Assembly (NCBI RefSeq): GCF_014925405.1
Contig: NZ_AQHJ01000021.1
Coordinates: 6,468 to 70,467, forward strand
DNA from: Pseudoalteromonas ulvae UL12
Lineage (GTDB): Bacteria > Pseudomonadota > Gammaproteobacteria > Enterobacterales > Alteromonadaceae
DNA: 64,000 nt
Direction: 5' to 3'
This document shows positions 51,229-58,740 of the stretch, piece by piece; the stretch's first letter is position 1; the number at the start of each line of letters is the position of its first letter. A program made the position numbers and the translations under genes. Below the pieces are notes generated by a model. The model had not been told where the DNA came from and did not search any database. It was given only the letters and a program-made list of their open reading frames with translations.

Positions 51229-51624
51229 ATGAAAAACTCGGTTCTTAATATTGGACTATTAAAACAGTTAGCTATGTGGTTAGACGATAACGTAGATCAA
51301 GGAACAGAATTGGTGTTTGGTGAATCAGAGGGGATTGAAATTAATTCTGAATCAGTCTTACCTTCGATTGAATCAGCTATAAATGTTTTAGGTTGTTTTG
51401 TTGTTGTAGGTCGTGTTGCTGAACAAGAAAACATCATGTTATTCATTAAAGCCGATAATATTGATTCAGCACATGCGATTTTTCTCAAGAAAGTTAAACT
51501 TGAACATGATTGGAATGGTCATGATGATATTTATGTTGACTTTTGTATCAAGTTATCTGATTTAGCTATAGACCATGTTTATAGCGAACCCGATACATGT
51601 GAGGTTTTTTGTTTTAACTCTTAA
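51229..51624 (+). CDS. Acidic hypothetical protein, 131 aa
   Basis: ATG with AAAAGGAAAA upstream. Very acidic throughout (FGESEGIEINSESVLP; YVDFCIKLSDLAIDHVYSEPD). Acidity and small size are reminiscent of DNA-mimic anti-restriction proteins, but no motif confirms this. Own leader hairpin and terminator. Confidence 0.66.
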   Translation: MKNSVLNIGLLKQLAMWLDDNVDQGTELVFGESEGIEINSESVLPSIESAINVLGCFVVVGRVAEQENIMLFIKADNIDSAHAIFLKKVKLEHDWNGHDDIYVDFCIKLSDLAIDHVYSEPDTCEVFCFNS

Positions 51625-51651
51625 TGACAGATGAATACAGATTCACTAAAA

Positions 51652-51678
51652 AATGCCGCTCTATAGCGGCTTTTTTTT
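51652..51678 (+). terminator. Intrinsic terminator
   Basis: AATGCCGCT-cta-tAGCGGCTTTTTTTT. Confidence 0.87.
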
Positions 51679-51733
51679 GCTTAATCTAAAGTCTATTAAG
51701 TAAGTGGTATAGTTAGTTTGATTTTTAACAAAA

Positions 51734-51752
51734 GCGAAGCTGCAGCTATCGC
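51734..51752 (+). promoter_or_regulatory. Leader hairpin (copy 12)
   Basis: GCGAAGCTGCAGCTATCGC: same stems, loop TGCA, unpaired A. 18 nt before ATG 51771. Confidence 0.88.
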
Positions 51753-51770
51753 GCATAAAAGGTTTGTACT

Positions 51771-52202
51771 ATGGAAAACTCAAGTAAAGTTATTACAGAA
51801 TTGAAACTGGGCCGTAACATTCATCAAATTACAAAAGCTGATCGTTTTTTAGATAACGGCTTATGTGTTCAACTTTTAAAGGCTAAGCCTATGAAGGTTA
51901 GGTATGGTGAAAAAGATACGATGACATTAAAGGAAGGTGATTTGGAGCATCTTGCTAAGTTTGGCCAAATTACTCATGGCCATCATGAGTATCGAGGCTG
52001 TAAAGTGTTTAGCTTAGTTCATCCGGAAGAAAAATTTTACGTGATGGGTTATTGTAACCAGGTTGATATCGATAATAAGGAAGGTCGCTTTTTAGGAGCT
52101 GAAGGTTATTATCATAATGCTCGTAAAACAAAAAATGAAAATGTTAACAGCTTTTTTGCTGTAAAGATTTTCGATTCAGATATGGAAGAAGTCAATTATT
52201 AG
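51771..52202 (+). CDS. Hypothetical protein, 143 aa
   Basis: ATG with AAAGGTTTG upstream. Basic, His-rich middle (FGQITHGHHEYRGCKVFSL) and KVRYGEKDTMTLKEGDLEHL; beta-rich overall. No family recognised. Own leader hairpin and terminator. Confidence 0.66.
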   Translation: MENSSKVITELKLGRNIHQITKADRFLDNGLCVQLLKAKPMKVRYGEKDTMTLKEGDLEHLAKFGQITHGHHEYRGCKVFSLVHPEEKFYVMGYCNQVDIDNKEGRFLGAEGYYHNARKTKNENVNSFFAVKIFDSDMEEVNY

Positions 52203-52207
52203 GATAT

Positions 52208-52233
52208 AAAAAGGTCGCTTAGCGGCCTTTTTT
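52208..52233 (+). terminator. Intrinsic terminator
   Basis: AAAAGGTCGC-tta-GCGGCCTTTTTT. Confidence 0.86.
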
Positions 52234-52293
52234 ATTTTTACTTAAAAATTCAGCCAATAGGCTGGTATATTTAGTGTTGAAATATTAGCAAAA

Positions 52294-52312
52294 GCGAAGC
52301 ATTAGCTATCGC
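52294..52312 (+). promoter_or_regulatory. Leader hairpin (copy 13)
   Basis: GCGAAGCATTAGCTATCGC, loop ATTA; 16 nt before ATG 52329. Confidence 0.88.
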
Positions 52313-52328
52313 ATATAGGAAGATTATT

Positions 52329-52697
52329 ATGAAATTTGCAACGCAAAAATGTTTAGACGGTGAAACCCTTATTGTCGGCCCAGGTTTATTAAGTCAAGAA
52401 GTAAAAATGGTTGTTACACTTCTGTCAAAATGTCGATTTAGTGATGTTGACGATATTTTGTGTGCTTCTAATGCTGTTGATGAAGAGATCTGGTCTTTAA
52501 TATGTGAAAGGGATCGTAAAGTCATCTACTCGATAATTGCCAATACGTACAGTATTTATATTGATGATATTGATAAATTTATCGATATTCTTTGCAGTGA
52601 TGGCATTGAGCTTTGTTTTGACGATGGTACCTTTATTCCAGATGGTGAATATCTGTTAGGTTTAGAGAACACGATTGTTAAGAATAAGGTCGCGTAA
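52329..52697 (+). CDS. Acidic hypothetical protein, 122 aa
   Basis: ATG with TAGGAAG upstream. Strongly acidic helical protein (RFSDVDDILCASNAVDEEIW; IYIDDIDKFIDILCSDGIEL). Similar acidic style to the 101-aa and 131-aa products of the array. No family recognised. Own leader hairpin. Confidence 0.66.
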   Translation: MKFATQKCLDGETLIVGPGLLSQEVKMVVTLLSKCRFSDVDDILCASNAVDEEIWSLICERDRKVIYSIIANTYSIYIDDIDKFIDILCSDGIELCFDDGTFIPDGEYLLGLENTIVKNKVA

Positions 52698-52710
52698 AGT
52701 AGTTAAAACG

Positions 52711-52739
52711 CCCTTGGGGAAAATGTTCCCCTGTAGGGT
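52711..52739 (+). promoter_or_regulatory. GC-rich hairpin between two array genes
   Basis: CCCT-GGGGAA-aatg-TTCCCC-AGGG with a small bulge. It lacks a T tract, so it may be a leader element of the next gene or a weak terminator. Confidence 0.45.
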
Positions 52740-52771
52740 CATTTCCCTGCATTCTATTAAGAGGAAATGTG

Positions 52772-53242
52772 ATGTCTACGGAGTCAAATGGACTAAAAGA
52801 GTCTATGTTTGTCGATGGTGCTTTTGAATCTAAAGTTGGTAAAGTAACTAGGATTTGCAAGCATTTGATGAGGGTTAGAGTGTATCGAAACCTTAATAAG
52901 CCTGAGTTTTATTCTATTCTAGCTATTGAAGGTGAAAATAAGGGAAAGGTAATTGGATATGCTCGTTCTGTCTTGATTAAAGATTGTAAGTTTAAGGTAA
53001 GTGAAGCGTCGAGGCAAAGAGTTCTTAGAGAGCAGCGTCGAAACGTACATGCTTTCTGTGAAGGCTATATCGTTGATGCGTCTGAGTCGGCCCAGTCTCT
53101 AAAAGGTGATGAGATAGTGATTACATATAATCCTTACAAGTTACCTACCTTTTATAAAAGGTCTGACGAAACTGCTCAAACTGACAACTGTGCTCAAGCG
53201 CTCCTCCAGGGAAGTGATGTGCATATCATTGATAACATTTAA
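52772..53242 (+). CDS. Hypothetical basic protein, 156 aa
   Basis: ATG 52772 with AGAGGAAAT upstream; GTG 52769 is adjacent. It has no standard leader hairpin, but the GC-rich hairpin at 52711 precedes it. Basic middle (KVTRICKHLMRVRVYRNLNK; SRQRVLREQRRNVHAFCEG) suggests nucleic-acid binding. No family recognised. Confidence 0.64.
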   Translation: MSTESNGLKESMFVDGAFESKVGKVTRICKHLMRVRVYRNLNKPEFYSILAIEGENKGKVIGYARSVLIKDCKFKVSEASRQRVLREQRRNVHAFCEGYIVDASESAQSLKGDEIVITYNPYKLPTFYKRSDETAQTDNCAQALLQGSDVHIIDNI

Positions 53243-53255
53243 GGTTGTATTCAAT

Positions 53256-53281
53256 AAGGTCGCTTTGCGGCCTTTTTTTTT
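53256..53281 (+). terminator. Intrinsic terminator
   Basis: AAGGTCGC-ttt-GCGGCCTTTTTTTT. Confidence 0.86.
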
Positions 53282-53335
53282 GGTTTAAAAAAAGATTCGG
53301 AGAAAGTGTTAAAATTACCGTGATTTTTAACAACA

Positions 53336-53354
53336 GCGAAGCAATAGCTATCGC
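53336..53354 (+). promoter_or_regulatory. Leader hairpin (copy 14)
   Basis: GCGAAGCAATAGCTATCGC, loop AATA; 16 nt before ATG 53371. Confidence 0.88.
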
Positions 53355-53370
53355 GTATTAGGTAAATAAT

Positions 53371-53700
53371 ATGAGTAATGAAAAACACTATTTAATTACA
53401 ACAGAATTTAGAATTGGCGAAATAGTTGAATCTATCACAAGAGTTTGTAAATCGGCTATGCGGCCTGAAGCGTGTCAAGCTGAAGTTGCTCAAGGTATGA
53501 ATTGTGGTAGCTTTGATAAGGATATGTATAGTAGACCATGTTTCGATATTGATGGCTTTATTACATACCCTTCGTCTATCAAAGAGATAGATGAAAGCAC
53601 ATTTGATCTATTGATGTCACATATTGAGTTCTATCCTTTAGAACAAAACGAAAGTGAGTTAAGTCAAGATGTAAAAGAGTTTTTAGAAGCAACGGTATGA
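53371..53700 (+). CDS. Acidic hypothetical protein, 109 aa
   Basis: ATG with TTAGGTAAAT upstream. Acidic with three Cys in the first half (RVCKSAM, EACQAEV, MNCGSF). No family recognised. Own leader hairpin and terminator. Confidence 0.65.
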   Translation: MSNEKHYLITTEFRIGEIVESITRVCKSAMRPEACQAEVAQGMNCGSFDKDMYSRPCFDIDGFITYPSSIKEIDESTFDLLMSHIEFYPLEQNESELSQDVKEFLEATV

Positions 53701-53718
53701 TGACTTTTACTTACATTA

Positions 53719-53746
53719 AAAAGTACCTTTCTGGTGCTTTTTTTTT
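53719..53746 (+). terminator. Intrinsic terminator
   Basis: AAAAGTACC-tttct-GGTGCTTTTTTTTT. Confidence 0.82.
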
Positions 53747-53801
53747 ACGTGAAGAATATGAAAACCATTACGATGTATAGTTAACATGACTTTTAACAAA
53801 A

Positions 53802-53820
53802 GCGAAGCAGAAGCTATCGC
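53802..53820 (+). promoter_or_regulatory. Leader hairpin (copy 15)
   Basis: GCGAAGCAGAAGCTATCGC, loop AGAA. TATAGT near 53777 is the likely -10. Confidence 0.88.
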
Positions 53821-53839
53821 GTATAAGGAAAATATAACA

Positions 53840-54166
53840 ATGTATCCTAAAAATGTATCTGGATTCTCAATCACTATGGTAGAGATTATTTCAGCAAATA
53901 TATCTGGACAAGTAATTGGCCATTCACAATTATCTTCAGGCTCTGATTGGCTTGGTAGCTTTATCTGTGATGTGTTAGATGGTATCGATGCAAGCGATAT
54001 TAAGCTTTCAGTACTTGACCGACTGTTGGAGAAAAATAGTCCTGAACTTAAAGGTTACATTTATACGTTGTATAAAGAAACTGTTGATTTCAGGCCTACA
54101 ATGCGATTGATTGAAGCTTCTGAAGCTAGGGCATGTGATCCAGATTTTTTGGCACAACAATTCTAA
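53840..54166 (+). CDS. Hypothetical protein, 108 aa
   Basis: Start at ATG 53840 with AAGGAAAA upstream; the longer frame from 53786 would translate the leader hairpin itself. Segments: GFSITMVEIISANISGQVIG, SDWLGSFICDVLDGIDASDI, and a helical C-terminus. No family recognised. Own terminator. Confidence 0.67.
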   Translation: MYPKNVSGFSITMVEIISANISGQVIGHSQLSSGSDWLGSFICDVLDGIDASDIKLSVLDRLLEKNSPELKGYIYTLYKETVDFRPTMRLIEASEARACDPDFLAQQF

Positions 54167-54198
54167 GAACGATATTCGGCGTAGCCGATATCTACAGT

Positions 54199-54226
54199 AA
54201 AAGGTACCTTTAGGTGCCTTTTTTTT
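54199..54226 (+). terminator. Intrinsic terminator
   Basis: AAAAGGTACCT-tt-AGGTGCCTTTTTTTT. Confidence 0.86.
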
Positions 54227-54273
54227 GGGCGTAATATATTCGTTATAAGCTGTTAAAATTCTTTTAGCGAAAT

Positions 54274-54993
54274 ATGGAGGTAATGTTGGGTAAAAAGCAA
54301 AAACTAAGATACTCATTAAAAAGAATGTTGAGCTATAACGGTGCTGGTTTTTCTAACCTTGTTAGGGATAAAGATAGAATAATAGACTTTATTGTTGATA
54401 CGCTTTTAGAAGGAGGGTATAGAGGAATGTCACCTTATTCAATTAAACCGAAGCATATTAAATATATGACAACAAAGTGGAGAGAAGAAAAAATAGGTGA
54501 AAGTCAATTTTCTGATGCCATGCGATTAGTTTATTGGTGGGTTGTTTTGGTAGGAAAAACAAACATCTTAGTAGAGTATAAACAATATTGTTTAACCATA
54601 TATTGCTGCAAATGTGAAATAGATGTTGAAGCTAGGCTAACTAATGGCCGTGAAATTTATCCACATAGCAAAGGGGTATCTAATTTACCGTTTTGGATTT
54701 GTGATGGTTGTAGTAATTATGTAGGGTGTCATCACAAAACTAAAACTAGAATAAAGCCTTTGGGTCACATTCCTTCTAAAGAGTTACGCAACGCACGTAA
54801 ACATATTCATATCTTATTAGACCCAATATGGAAAGACGGGTTAGTGAGTAGAAGTCAAATTTATGCGGATTTAAGTAAAGAGTTGGGATGGTCATTTCAT
54901 ATAGCATTAATAAGAAGTATTGAAGAAGCACGAAATGTTTATAGAGTTATTAGAACAATGAAACATAAATACATAACTAAAGGGGTGCCTTGA
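54274..54993 (+). CDS. Zinc-finger protein with DUF3268-like C-terminus, 239 aa
   Basis: Start unclear: ATG 54274 lacks a ribosome site, ATG 54283 or TTG 54286 follow GGAGGT. The first 90 residues are basic and helical (RYSLKRMLSYNGAGFSNLVRD), unrecognised. The C-terminal part has CCKCEIDVEARL, FWICDGCSNYVGCHHKT and PLGHIPSKELRNARKHIHILLDPIW, in parts, which match the DUF3268 zinc-finger pattern (two CxxC-like pairs, then an H and P-L-G ... ELR ... DPLW). No leader hairpin. It probably binds nucleic acid. Confidence 0.7.
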   Translation: MEVMLGKKQKLRYSLKRMLSYNGAGFSNLVRDKDRIIDFIVDTLLEGGYRGMSPYSIKPKHIKYMTTKWREEKIGESQFSDAMRLVYWWVVLVGKTNILVEYKQYCLTIYCCKCEIDVEARLTNGREIYPHSKGVSNLPFWICDGCSNYVGCHHKTKTRIKPLGHIPSKELRNARKHIHILLDPIWKDGLVSRSQIYADLSKELGWSFHIALIRSIEEARNVYRVIRTMKHKYITKGVP

Positions 54994-55002
54994 TTAACTA
55001 CA

Positions 55003-55033
55003 AGATATCCACAAATTTTGTGGATATCTTTAT
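55003..55033. terminator. Bidirectional intrinsic terminator
   Basis: AGATATCCACAAA-tt-TTGTGGATATCT, shared by the converging DUF3268-like and integrase genes. Confidence 0.82.
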
Positions 55034-55034
55034 T

Positions 55035-55985
55035 TTACCTTAAATATACACCGGTTATCGAAGCCCTGAAGTGTCCCAGTTCTTGAGAGACTATTAACTT
55101 AGCTTGTTTATCCGAATAGCCTTTACCTGTTAAGTGTGCCATTCTGGATTGAGCGTACTGGTGACGCAAACCATGTGCGCCATTACTCATGCCTAATGCT
55201 CTTTTGCTTGCAGTTGAGAATGATTTTGAAAATGAGTTTCCACCACCAATGTCATAGTGGGATGTATATTTAACCTTACGATCCATTATTTCAACTGGGG
55301 TTTCATATCGCCTTGCTTCAAGCTCTTTCGCTAAATCAGACGGTATTCTTATTTCGCGTACTAGCCCTCCCTTCCCTGCTACTACATACCTTTCACCATC
55401 TAAGCCATTAAAGCGCTCTTTACTCCACTGCCTATTTGATGTGATTTGTAATTCGTCAGCTTTTCTTATTTGCAATAATTCGTGAGCACGTAAACCTGCA
55501 GCATGAGCTATTTTTGTTGCCAAAGCATTACGTGTAGTTTGAGCTTCAGATATTGCTTTAACCTGAAAGTCAGTATATGACCTAGATTTTGCAGCATTGG
55601 ATGCTGCTGAATATACTCTAGCAATTGGTAATCCCAGTAGTATAGAGAGCGCTTTGCGCTCAGCGTCCAAAGTTTTTTGGGTCAAAAGCCTTTGGTTAGA
55701 TCTATCCTTAATTTCTACATGTAGAACATTTTGCCCTGCTCGTTCGGCTTCTCTTCTTGAAATTAAAAATTCTTGAGCTTCTTCTATATTAATATGCTTT
55801 AACCGTGATACACCCATAGACTCGGCAATCCTAGCCAATGTCGAAGCTGATTCTTTATAGCTTCTCATCGAAGTAAATTGCTTGTATGGTGTTTTACCAA
55901 TATTTCCAACATTGGATTTAGATTTACCCATAGCCAAATGTTTTTTCAGTAGAGCTTCAGATTGCTCAAGTAGTGATTTAGCCAT
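55035..55985 (-). CDS. Tyrosine integrase, 316 aa
   Basis: Catalytic Arg in HAAGLRAHELLQI, HxxR in GAHGLRHQYAQ, His in QELGHFRAS and Tyr in TGVYLR at the extreme C-terminus. The N-terminal half is a helical core-binding region. It belongs to the integrase family used for site-specific insertion, excision or dimer resolution. It overlaps the upstream 96-aa gene by 8 nt. The 14-bp palindrome lies inside the gene at 55713-55726. Confidence 0.9.
   Translation of the reverse strand: MAKSLLEQSEALLKKHLAMGKSKSNVGNIGKTPYKQFTSMRSYKESASTLARIAESMGVSRLKHINIEEAQEFLISRREAERAGQNVLHVEIKDRSNQRLLTQKTLDAERKALSILLGLPIARVYSAASNAAKSRSYTDFQVKAISEAQTTRNALATKIAHAAGLRAHELLQIRKADELQITSNRQWSKERFNGLDGERYVVAGKGGLVREIRIPSDLAKELEARRYETPVEIMDRKVKYTSHYDIGGGNSFSKSFSTASKRALGMSNGAHGLRHQYAQSRMAHLTGKGYSDKQAKLIVSQELGHFRASITGVYLR
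55713..55726. repeat. 14-bp palindrome TTCTACATGTAGAA (copy 6)
   Basis: Perfect copy inside the integrase gene. Confidence 0.8.
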
Positions 55986-56268
55986 TTATACCTATCTCTT
56001 TATCTACAGTATCAAGGTGCTTTTTTGTGAATTGTTGCACTGCTTGTTTAGTTACTCTTATACGTTTGTTTTGGCGTAGCCAAAGAGCAATATCGGCATA
56101 GCTTGCTTCTTCAACCATGCGCAAATATAGAATGTCGTTAAGATAACGATTGAGTCTGCTTGAGCTTAGTCGTCTTCTTTTTCTACGACGCTTAATGTCA
56201 TCAATTTGCGTTTCAAGCAATTCATACCGTTCGATTCCTGCTTGTTTTTTATCTTTGTCACTGGTCAT
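55978..56268 (-). CDS. Small HTH-type protein upstream of integrase, 96 aa
   Basis: ATG 56268 with AGAAAAAA only, a weak site. The N-terminal half is very basic (DDIKRRRKRRRLSSSRLNRY); the second half has an HTH-like pattern (ASYADIALWLRQNKRIRVTK QAV region). Its stop overlaps the integrase start, so the two are one operon. It could be the recombination directionality factor or a repressor; unproven. Confidence 0.72.
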   Translation of the reverse strand: MTSDKDKKQAGIERYELLETQIDDIKRRRKRRRLSSSRLNRYLNDILYLRMVEEASYADIALWLRQNKRIRVTKQAVQQFTKKHLDTVDKEIGING

Positions 56269-56363
56269 TTTTTTCTGTTTTGAACTTCAAAAAGTTTTAA
56301 AATTGTCATAGATCATATCAAAAAATTTGCTCAAAAAAGGCGTCAAGATAAAACGTAAAGCAA

Positions 56364-56486
56364 ATTTGTCTGGGGGCCAACGGTAGCGCGCGCTCTAGGT
56401 GAGTGTGAAACGCTCACCTAGAGCGCGCGCGCCCTACGACACAATTGCTTGTGATGTGTCGGAGGGGCCGTGGCCCCCAGGCAAAT
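56364..56486. repeat. Branched inverted-repeat structure (two hairpins inside an outer stem)
   Basis: Outer stem: ATTTG-T-CTGGGGGCCA-CGG (56364-56383) pairs with 56468-56486 with one G-T pair and one bulge. Inside: an 18-bp perfect stem, 56386-56403 with 56413-56430 (GCGCGCGCTCTAGGTGAG), and a second hairpin CGACACA/TGTGTCG at 56437-56461. Likely a DNA-level recognition site such as an origin of replication, oriT or attachment site. Confidence 0.75.
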
Positions 56487-56714
56487 GTTGAGGCGCTGAA
56501 AGCCCGAGCAATTTGACTTTAGAGGGGGAGTGAAACGACCACCATTACCCCGCCGCGACTTTGGAGCGGTGGCAAAAATAGGCTTTGCTTGTGATGTGAC
56601 ATAGCTAGATCGTCAGATCATTTTAATATCGATTTAGATCAAAAGTTCGAATAATTTTTTTGTTGTCATGTGTTGAAATCGAAGTAGCACGATAGTCGTT
56701 CAAGTTCGAATATT

Positions 56715-56780
56715 GAGTTATCCATCATGCGCCCACTACAGACCGGAGGAATAATCTGTCGTGGCAATTGTGGGTAACTC
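56715..56780. repeat. 65-bp imperfect hairpin element (copy B)
   Basis: Same arms as copy A, loop CCGGAGGAATAA; GAGTTATCC with GGGTAACTC. Confidence 0.75.
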
Positions 56781-56783
56781 TGC

Positions 56784-56797
56784 TTCTACATGTAGAA
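56784..56797. repeat. 14-bp palindrome TTCTACATGTAGAA (copy 7)
   Basis: Perfect copy 3 nt after the 65-bp hairpin and in the promoter region of the DUF3577-like gene. Confidence 0.8.
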
Positions 56798-56880
56798 TAC
56801 AAAGCTGGATAGATTAAATATTTTTAGTCCCCCTTTATTCAAAAATAGATAGGTATACTGTTTGTGATTGTTAAGTAATA

Positions 56881-56899
56881 ACGAAATTTTGATTATCGT
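56881..56899 (+). promoter_or_regulatory. Leader hairpin (copy 16)
   Basis: ACGAAATTTTGATTATCGT: ACGA/TCGT and AAT/ATT stems, loop TTTG, unpaired A. The stem changes on both sides relative to other copies. 15 nt before ATG 56915. GGTATACTG near 56852 is the likely -10. Confidence 0.85.
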
Positions 56900-56914
56900 A
56901 AAGAGGAAAATATC

Positions 56915-57280
56915 ATGACTGATTCAAATACATCTAAAGACTTTATCGGCACAACTGCTTTTGGTTATTTCAAAAAACTTTCAGTATTACCTAGTGGTAC
57001 TGAAGTTGCAGAAATTTCATTAATGGCTGGTGAAGACAAAGGCGGTAAAACACGTTACTTAAATGGTAGTTTTATCGTTTCTGATAAAACAGAAGGTCTT
57101 CGTGGTGCTGAGCGTCAACTTAAGGAAGCTCAAGCTGCTAAAGCTGACGCGGCAGTTCTTGTTGTAGTCCAAGTTAAGGATTTACACGGAGAGCCGTCTA
57201 AAGCCAAAAAGTCAGATGCGCTTTATGTTAACTATCGTGGTTTGTTGCAAAGTGTTCGCGTACACACCAAGAAAAGCTAA
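56915..57280 (+). CDS. DUF3577/STY4534-like ICE protein, 121 aa (first copy)
   Basis: ATG with AGAGGAAAATA upstream. FIGTTAFGYFKKLSVLPSGT then KTRYLNGSFIVSDKTEGLRG and LVVVQVKDLHGEPSKAKKSD resemble in layout the DUF3577 (STY4534-type ICE replication) family, single-strand-binding-like in fold. The match is moderate and from memory. Controlled by its own leader hairpin, unlike the minus-strand genes next to it. An identical copy lies at 59767. Confidence 0.65.
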   Translation: MTDSNTSKDFIGTTAFGYFKKLSVLPSGTEVAEISLMAGEDKGGKTRYLNGSFIVSDKTEGLRGAERQLKEAQAAKADAAVLVVVQVKDLHGEPSKAKKSDALYVNYRGLLQSVRVHTKKS

Positions 57281-57300
57281 TTAAAGTAACCTGAATAAAG

Positions 57301-57325
57301 AAACCGGCTTATGCCGGTTTTTTTC
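57301..57325 (+). terminator. Intrinsic terminator
   Basis: AAACCGGC-ttat-GCCGGTTTTTTT. A second copy lies at 60153-60177. Confidence 0.87.
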
Positions 57326-57336
57326 TGTCTAAAATG

Positions 57337-58425
57337 TTATTGTTGGTATTGCATTAGCTGCCCTTCAAGTTTGGCGCAAACCTTATGAGAGTCACTTAAC
57401 TCTGACTGGGCTTTGTTTAAGAATGTTTCGCACTTATCTAATTCTTTAGTTAAGGTGTCTACGCGGCTCTGTGTACGAATATTTAATGAATTAATTTCGT
57501 CTAGCTTAGCCTGAAGCTCAGAGGCTTCTGATGATTTCAAATCTACTTGTTCAATGAGTGATTCAATTTTGGCGTCTGCCTTAGCGCTTGCTTGTTGTAG
57601 CTGCTCGTTCTTAGCTGCTGCAGCTTCAATTGCCTGACTTTGTTTCTCTACCTGCTTGGTAAGAGATTCTATTGTTGAACCGGCTTTTGTGTTTGTTTTC
57701 TGAAGCTGTTCAATATTTGCTTTTGAGGTCGATATTTCTTTGTTTTTCTGATCTAACTGTTGAGTTAAAGACTCGACATGCCCCAGGGCTTTTGCTTTTT
57801 CAGATTCAGCCAGGTTCAATGCTTTTTGCATTTCTGATATTTGAACTTGTTGTTTTGCTAATCGTTCATCACGCTCAGCTACAGAGGATAGAGCTGCCTT
57901 TGTTTCGCTATTAGCTACATCTAGCGAGGCTTTTAGTTGACTCCCAATTTTGTTTGCGTGAGTAAGCTCTTCCTGCTTCTCAGATATTACCTCCAATGCA
58001 TCTTCAAGTTGCTCAAAGGCTTTGTCCTGCTCTTCAATAGAATCTGCCTCACGCTTGGCCGCATTTGCCGCGTGTTCGTTTGCTTCAATTATTGCCTTAT
58101 TAAGTCTTTGTTCAACAGTGTGGTGAGCATGGTCGTTAATCTGGTGAACTAACTTTTCAACATCGCCAAGGATTACAGATAACATTTCAGACACTTCAGG
58201 AGGTAATTCCTGATGAATAATAGTTTGTTCAAGTAATTCAGGAACTGTAGGGGCCAAAATCCTTCCATCCGACTCAAGTGCTTTATATACGTCCATCAAT
58301 GCTGATGGACGGCCTGTACCCACTTTATTGCGTAAGGATGTGCCGTTTATGTTCTTGCCTTCGGCTAATAAGTTGTTGGCTGCATCAATTACCTGCTGAT
58401 CTGTAAAAGCTCTTTCTCTGGCCAT
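57337..58425 (-). CDS. kfrA: KfrA-like DNA-binding coiled-coil protein (first copy)
   Basis: The N-terminal KfrA domain (residues about 1-100: FTDQQVIDAANNLLAEGKNI, GTGRPSALMDVYKAL) is followed by a very long coiled coil to residue 350. KfrA proteins help plasmid segregation and regulate their own gene. The start has GAGGGG upstream, and the 60 bp before it are packed with GTTTGT repeats, its likely operator. An identical copy lies at 60189-61277. No parA or parB is near. Confidence 0.88.
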   Translation of the reverse strand: MARERAFTDQQVIDAANNLLAEGKNINGTSLRNKVGTGRPSALMDVYKALESDGRILAPTVPELLEQTIIHQELPPEVSEMLSVILGDVEKLVHQINDHAHHTVEQRLNKAIIEANEHAANAAKREADSIEEQDKAFEQLEDALEVISEKQEELTHANKIGSQLKASLDVANSETKAALSSVAERDERLAKQQVQISEMQKALNLAESEKAKALGHVESLTQQLDQKNKEISTSKANIEQLQKTNTKAGSTIESLTKQVEKQSQAIEAAAAKNEQLQQASAKADAKIESLIEQVDLKSSEASELQAKLDEINSLNIRTQSRVDTLTKELDKCETFLNKAQSELSDSHKVCAKLEGQLMQYQQ

Positions 58426-58450
58426 GTTGCCCCTCGTTCATAGAATAGTA

Positions 58451-58508
58451 ATGTTTGTATGTTTGTAATATAACAAACAAACAAATGAAAAACAAACAAA
58501 CAAACAAT
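58451..58508. promoter_or_regulatory. KfrA operator repeats (first copy)
   Basis: TGTTTGT motifs on both strands (TGTTTGTATGTTTGTAATA then ACAAACAAACAAA and ACAAACAAACAAACA) immediately upstream of kfrA. Likely autoregulatory sites, by analogy with known KfrA. Confidence 0.7.
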
Positions 58509-58740
58509 AAATATGAGTGAAATTTAATCATTAATTTCTTTCAATTAACACCATCTTTTATTAGGGAAATAAATTATTAAATTACAATGGGTTACACGTA
58601 AATGAATTTGTTTAGTAATTATTTGTGTTGATTGGATATAAATCCTAGTCGATATATGTAATAGGGTTGTGGCGTTTGGTTCAGGTGTTTTTTGTAAAAC
58701 AGAAATAAGAGGGGGAGTTGTCTTGCAGAAAGAGGTAGGT
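58509..58740. other. Intergenic region
   Basis: About 230 bp between the kfrA operator and the end of the RHH gene. AT-rich. A G-run near 58711 (AGAGGGGGAGTTG) is the only notable feature. No gene supported. Confidence 0.5.

Larger units (their letters stand above)
56269..56880. other. Intergenic region upstream of the integrase operon
   Basis: About 640 bp with no gene supported. It contains the integrase operon promoter side, the branched inverted-repeat structure, a CCGC-gactttgga-GCGG hairpin near 56552, the 65-bp hairpin (copy B), the 14-bp palindrome and the promoter of the DUF3577-like gene. The duplication begins at 56452. Confidence 0.7.

Noticed and set aside
52711..52739. Intrinsic terminator
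   Set aside because: A good stem but no T tract follows, so I listed it only as a hairpin of unknown role.
57672..58152. Plus-strand frames inside kfrA
   Set aside because: Antisense shadows of the coiled-coil gene; no ribosome sites, and their products are an artefact of codon pattern.
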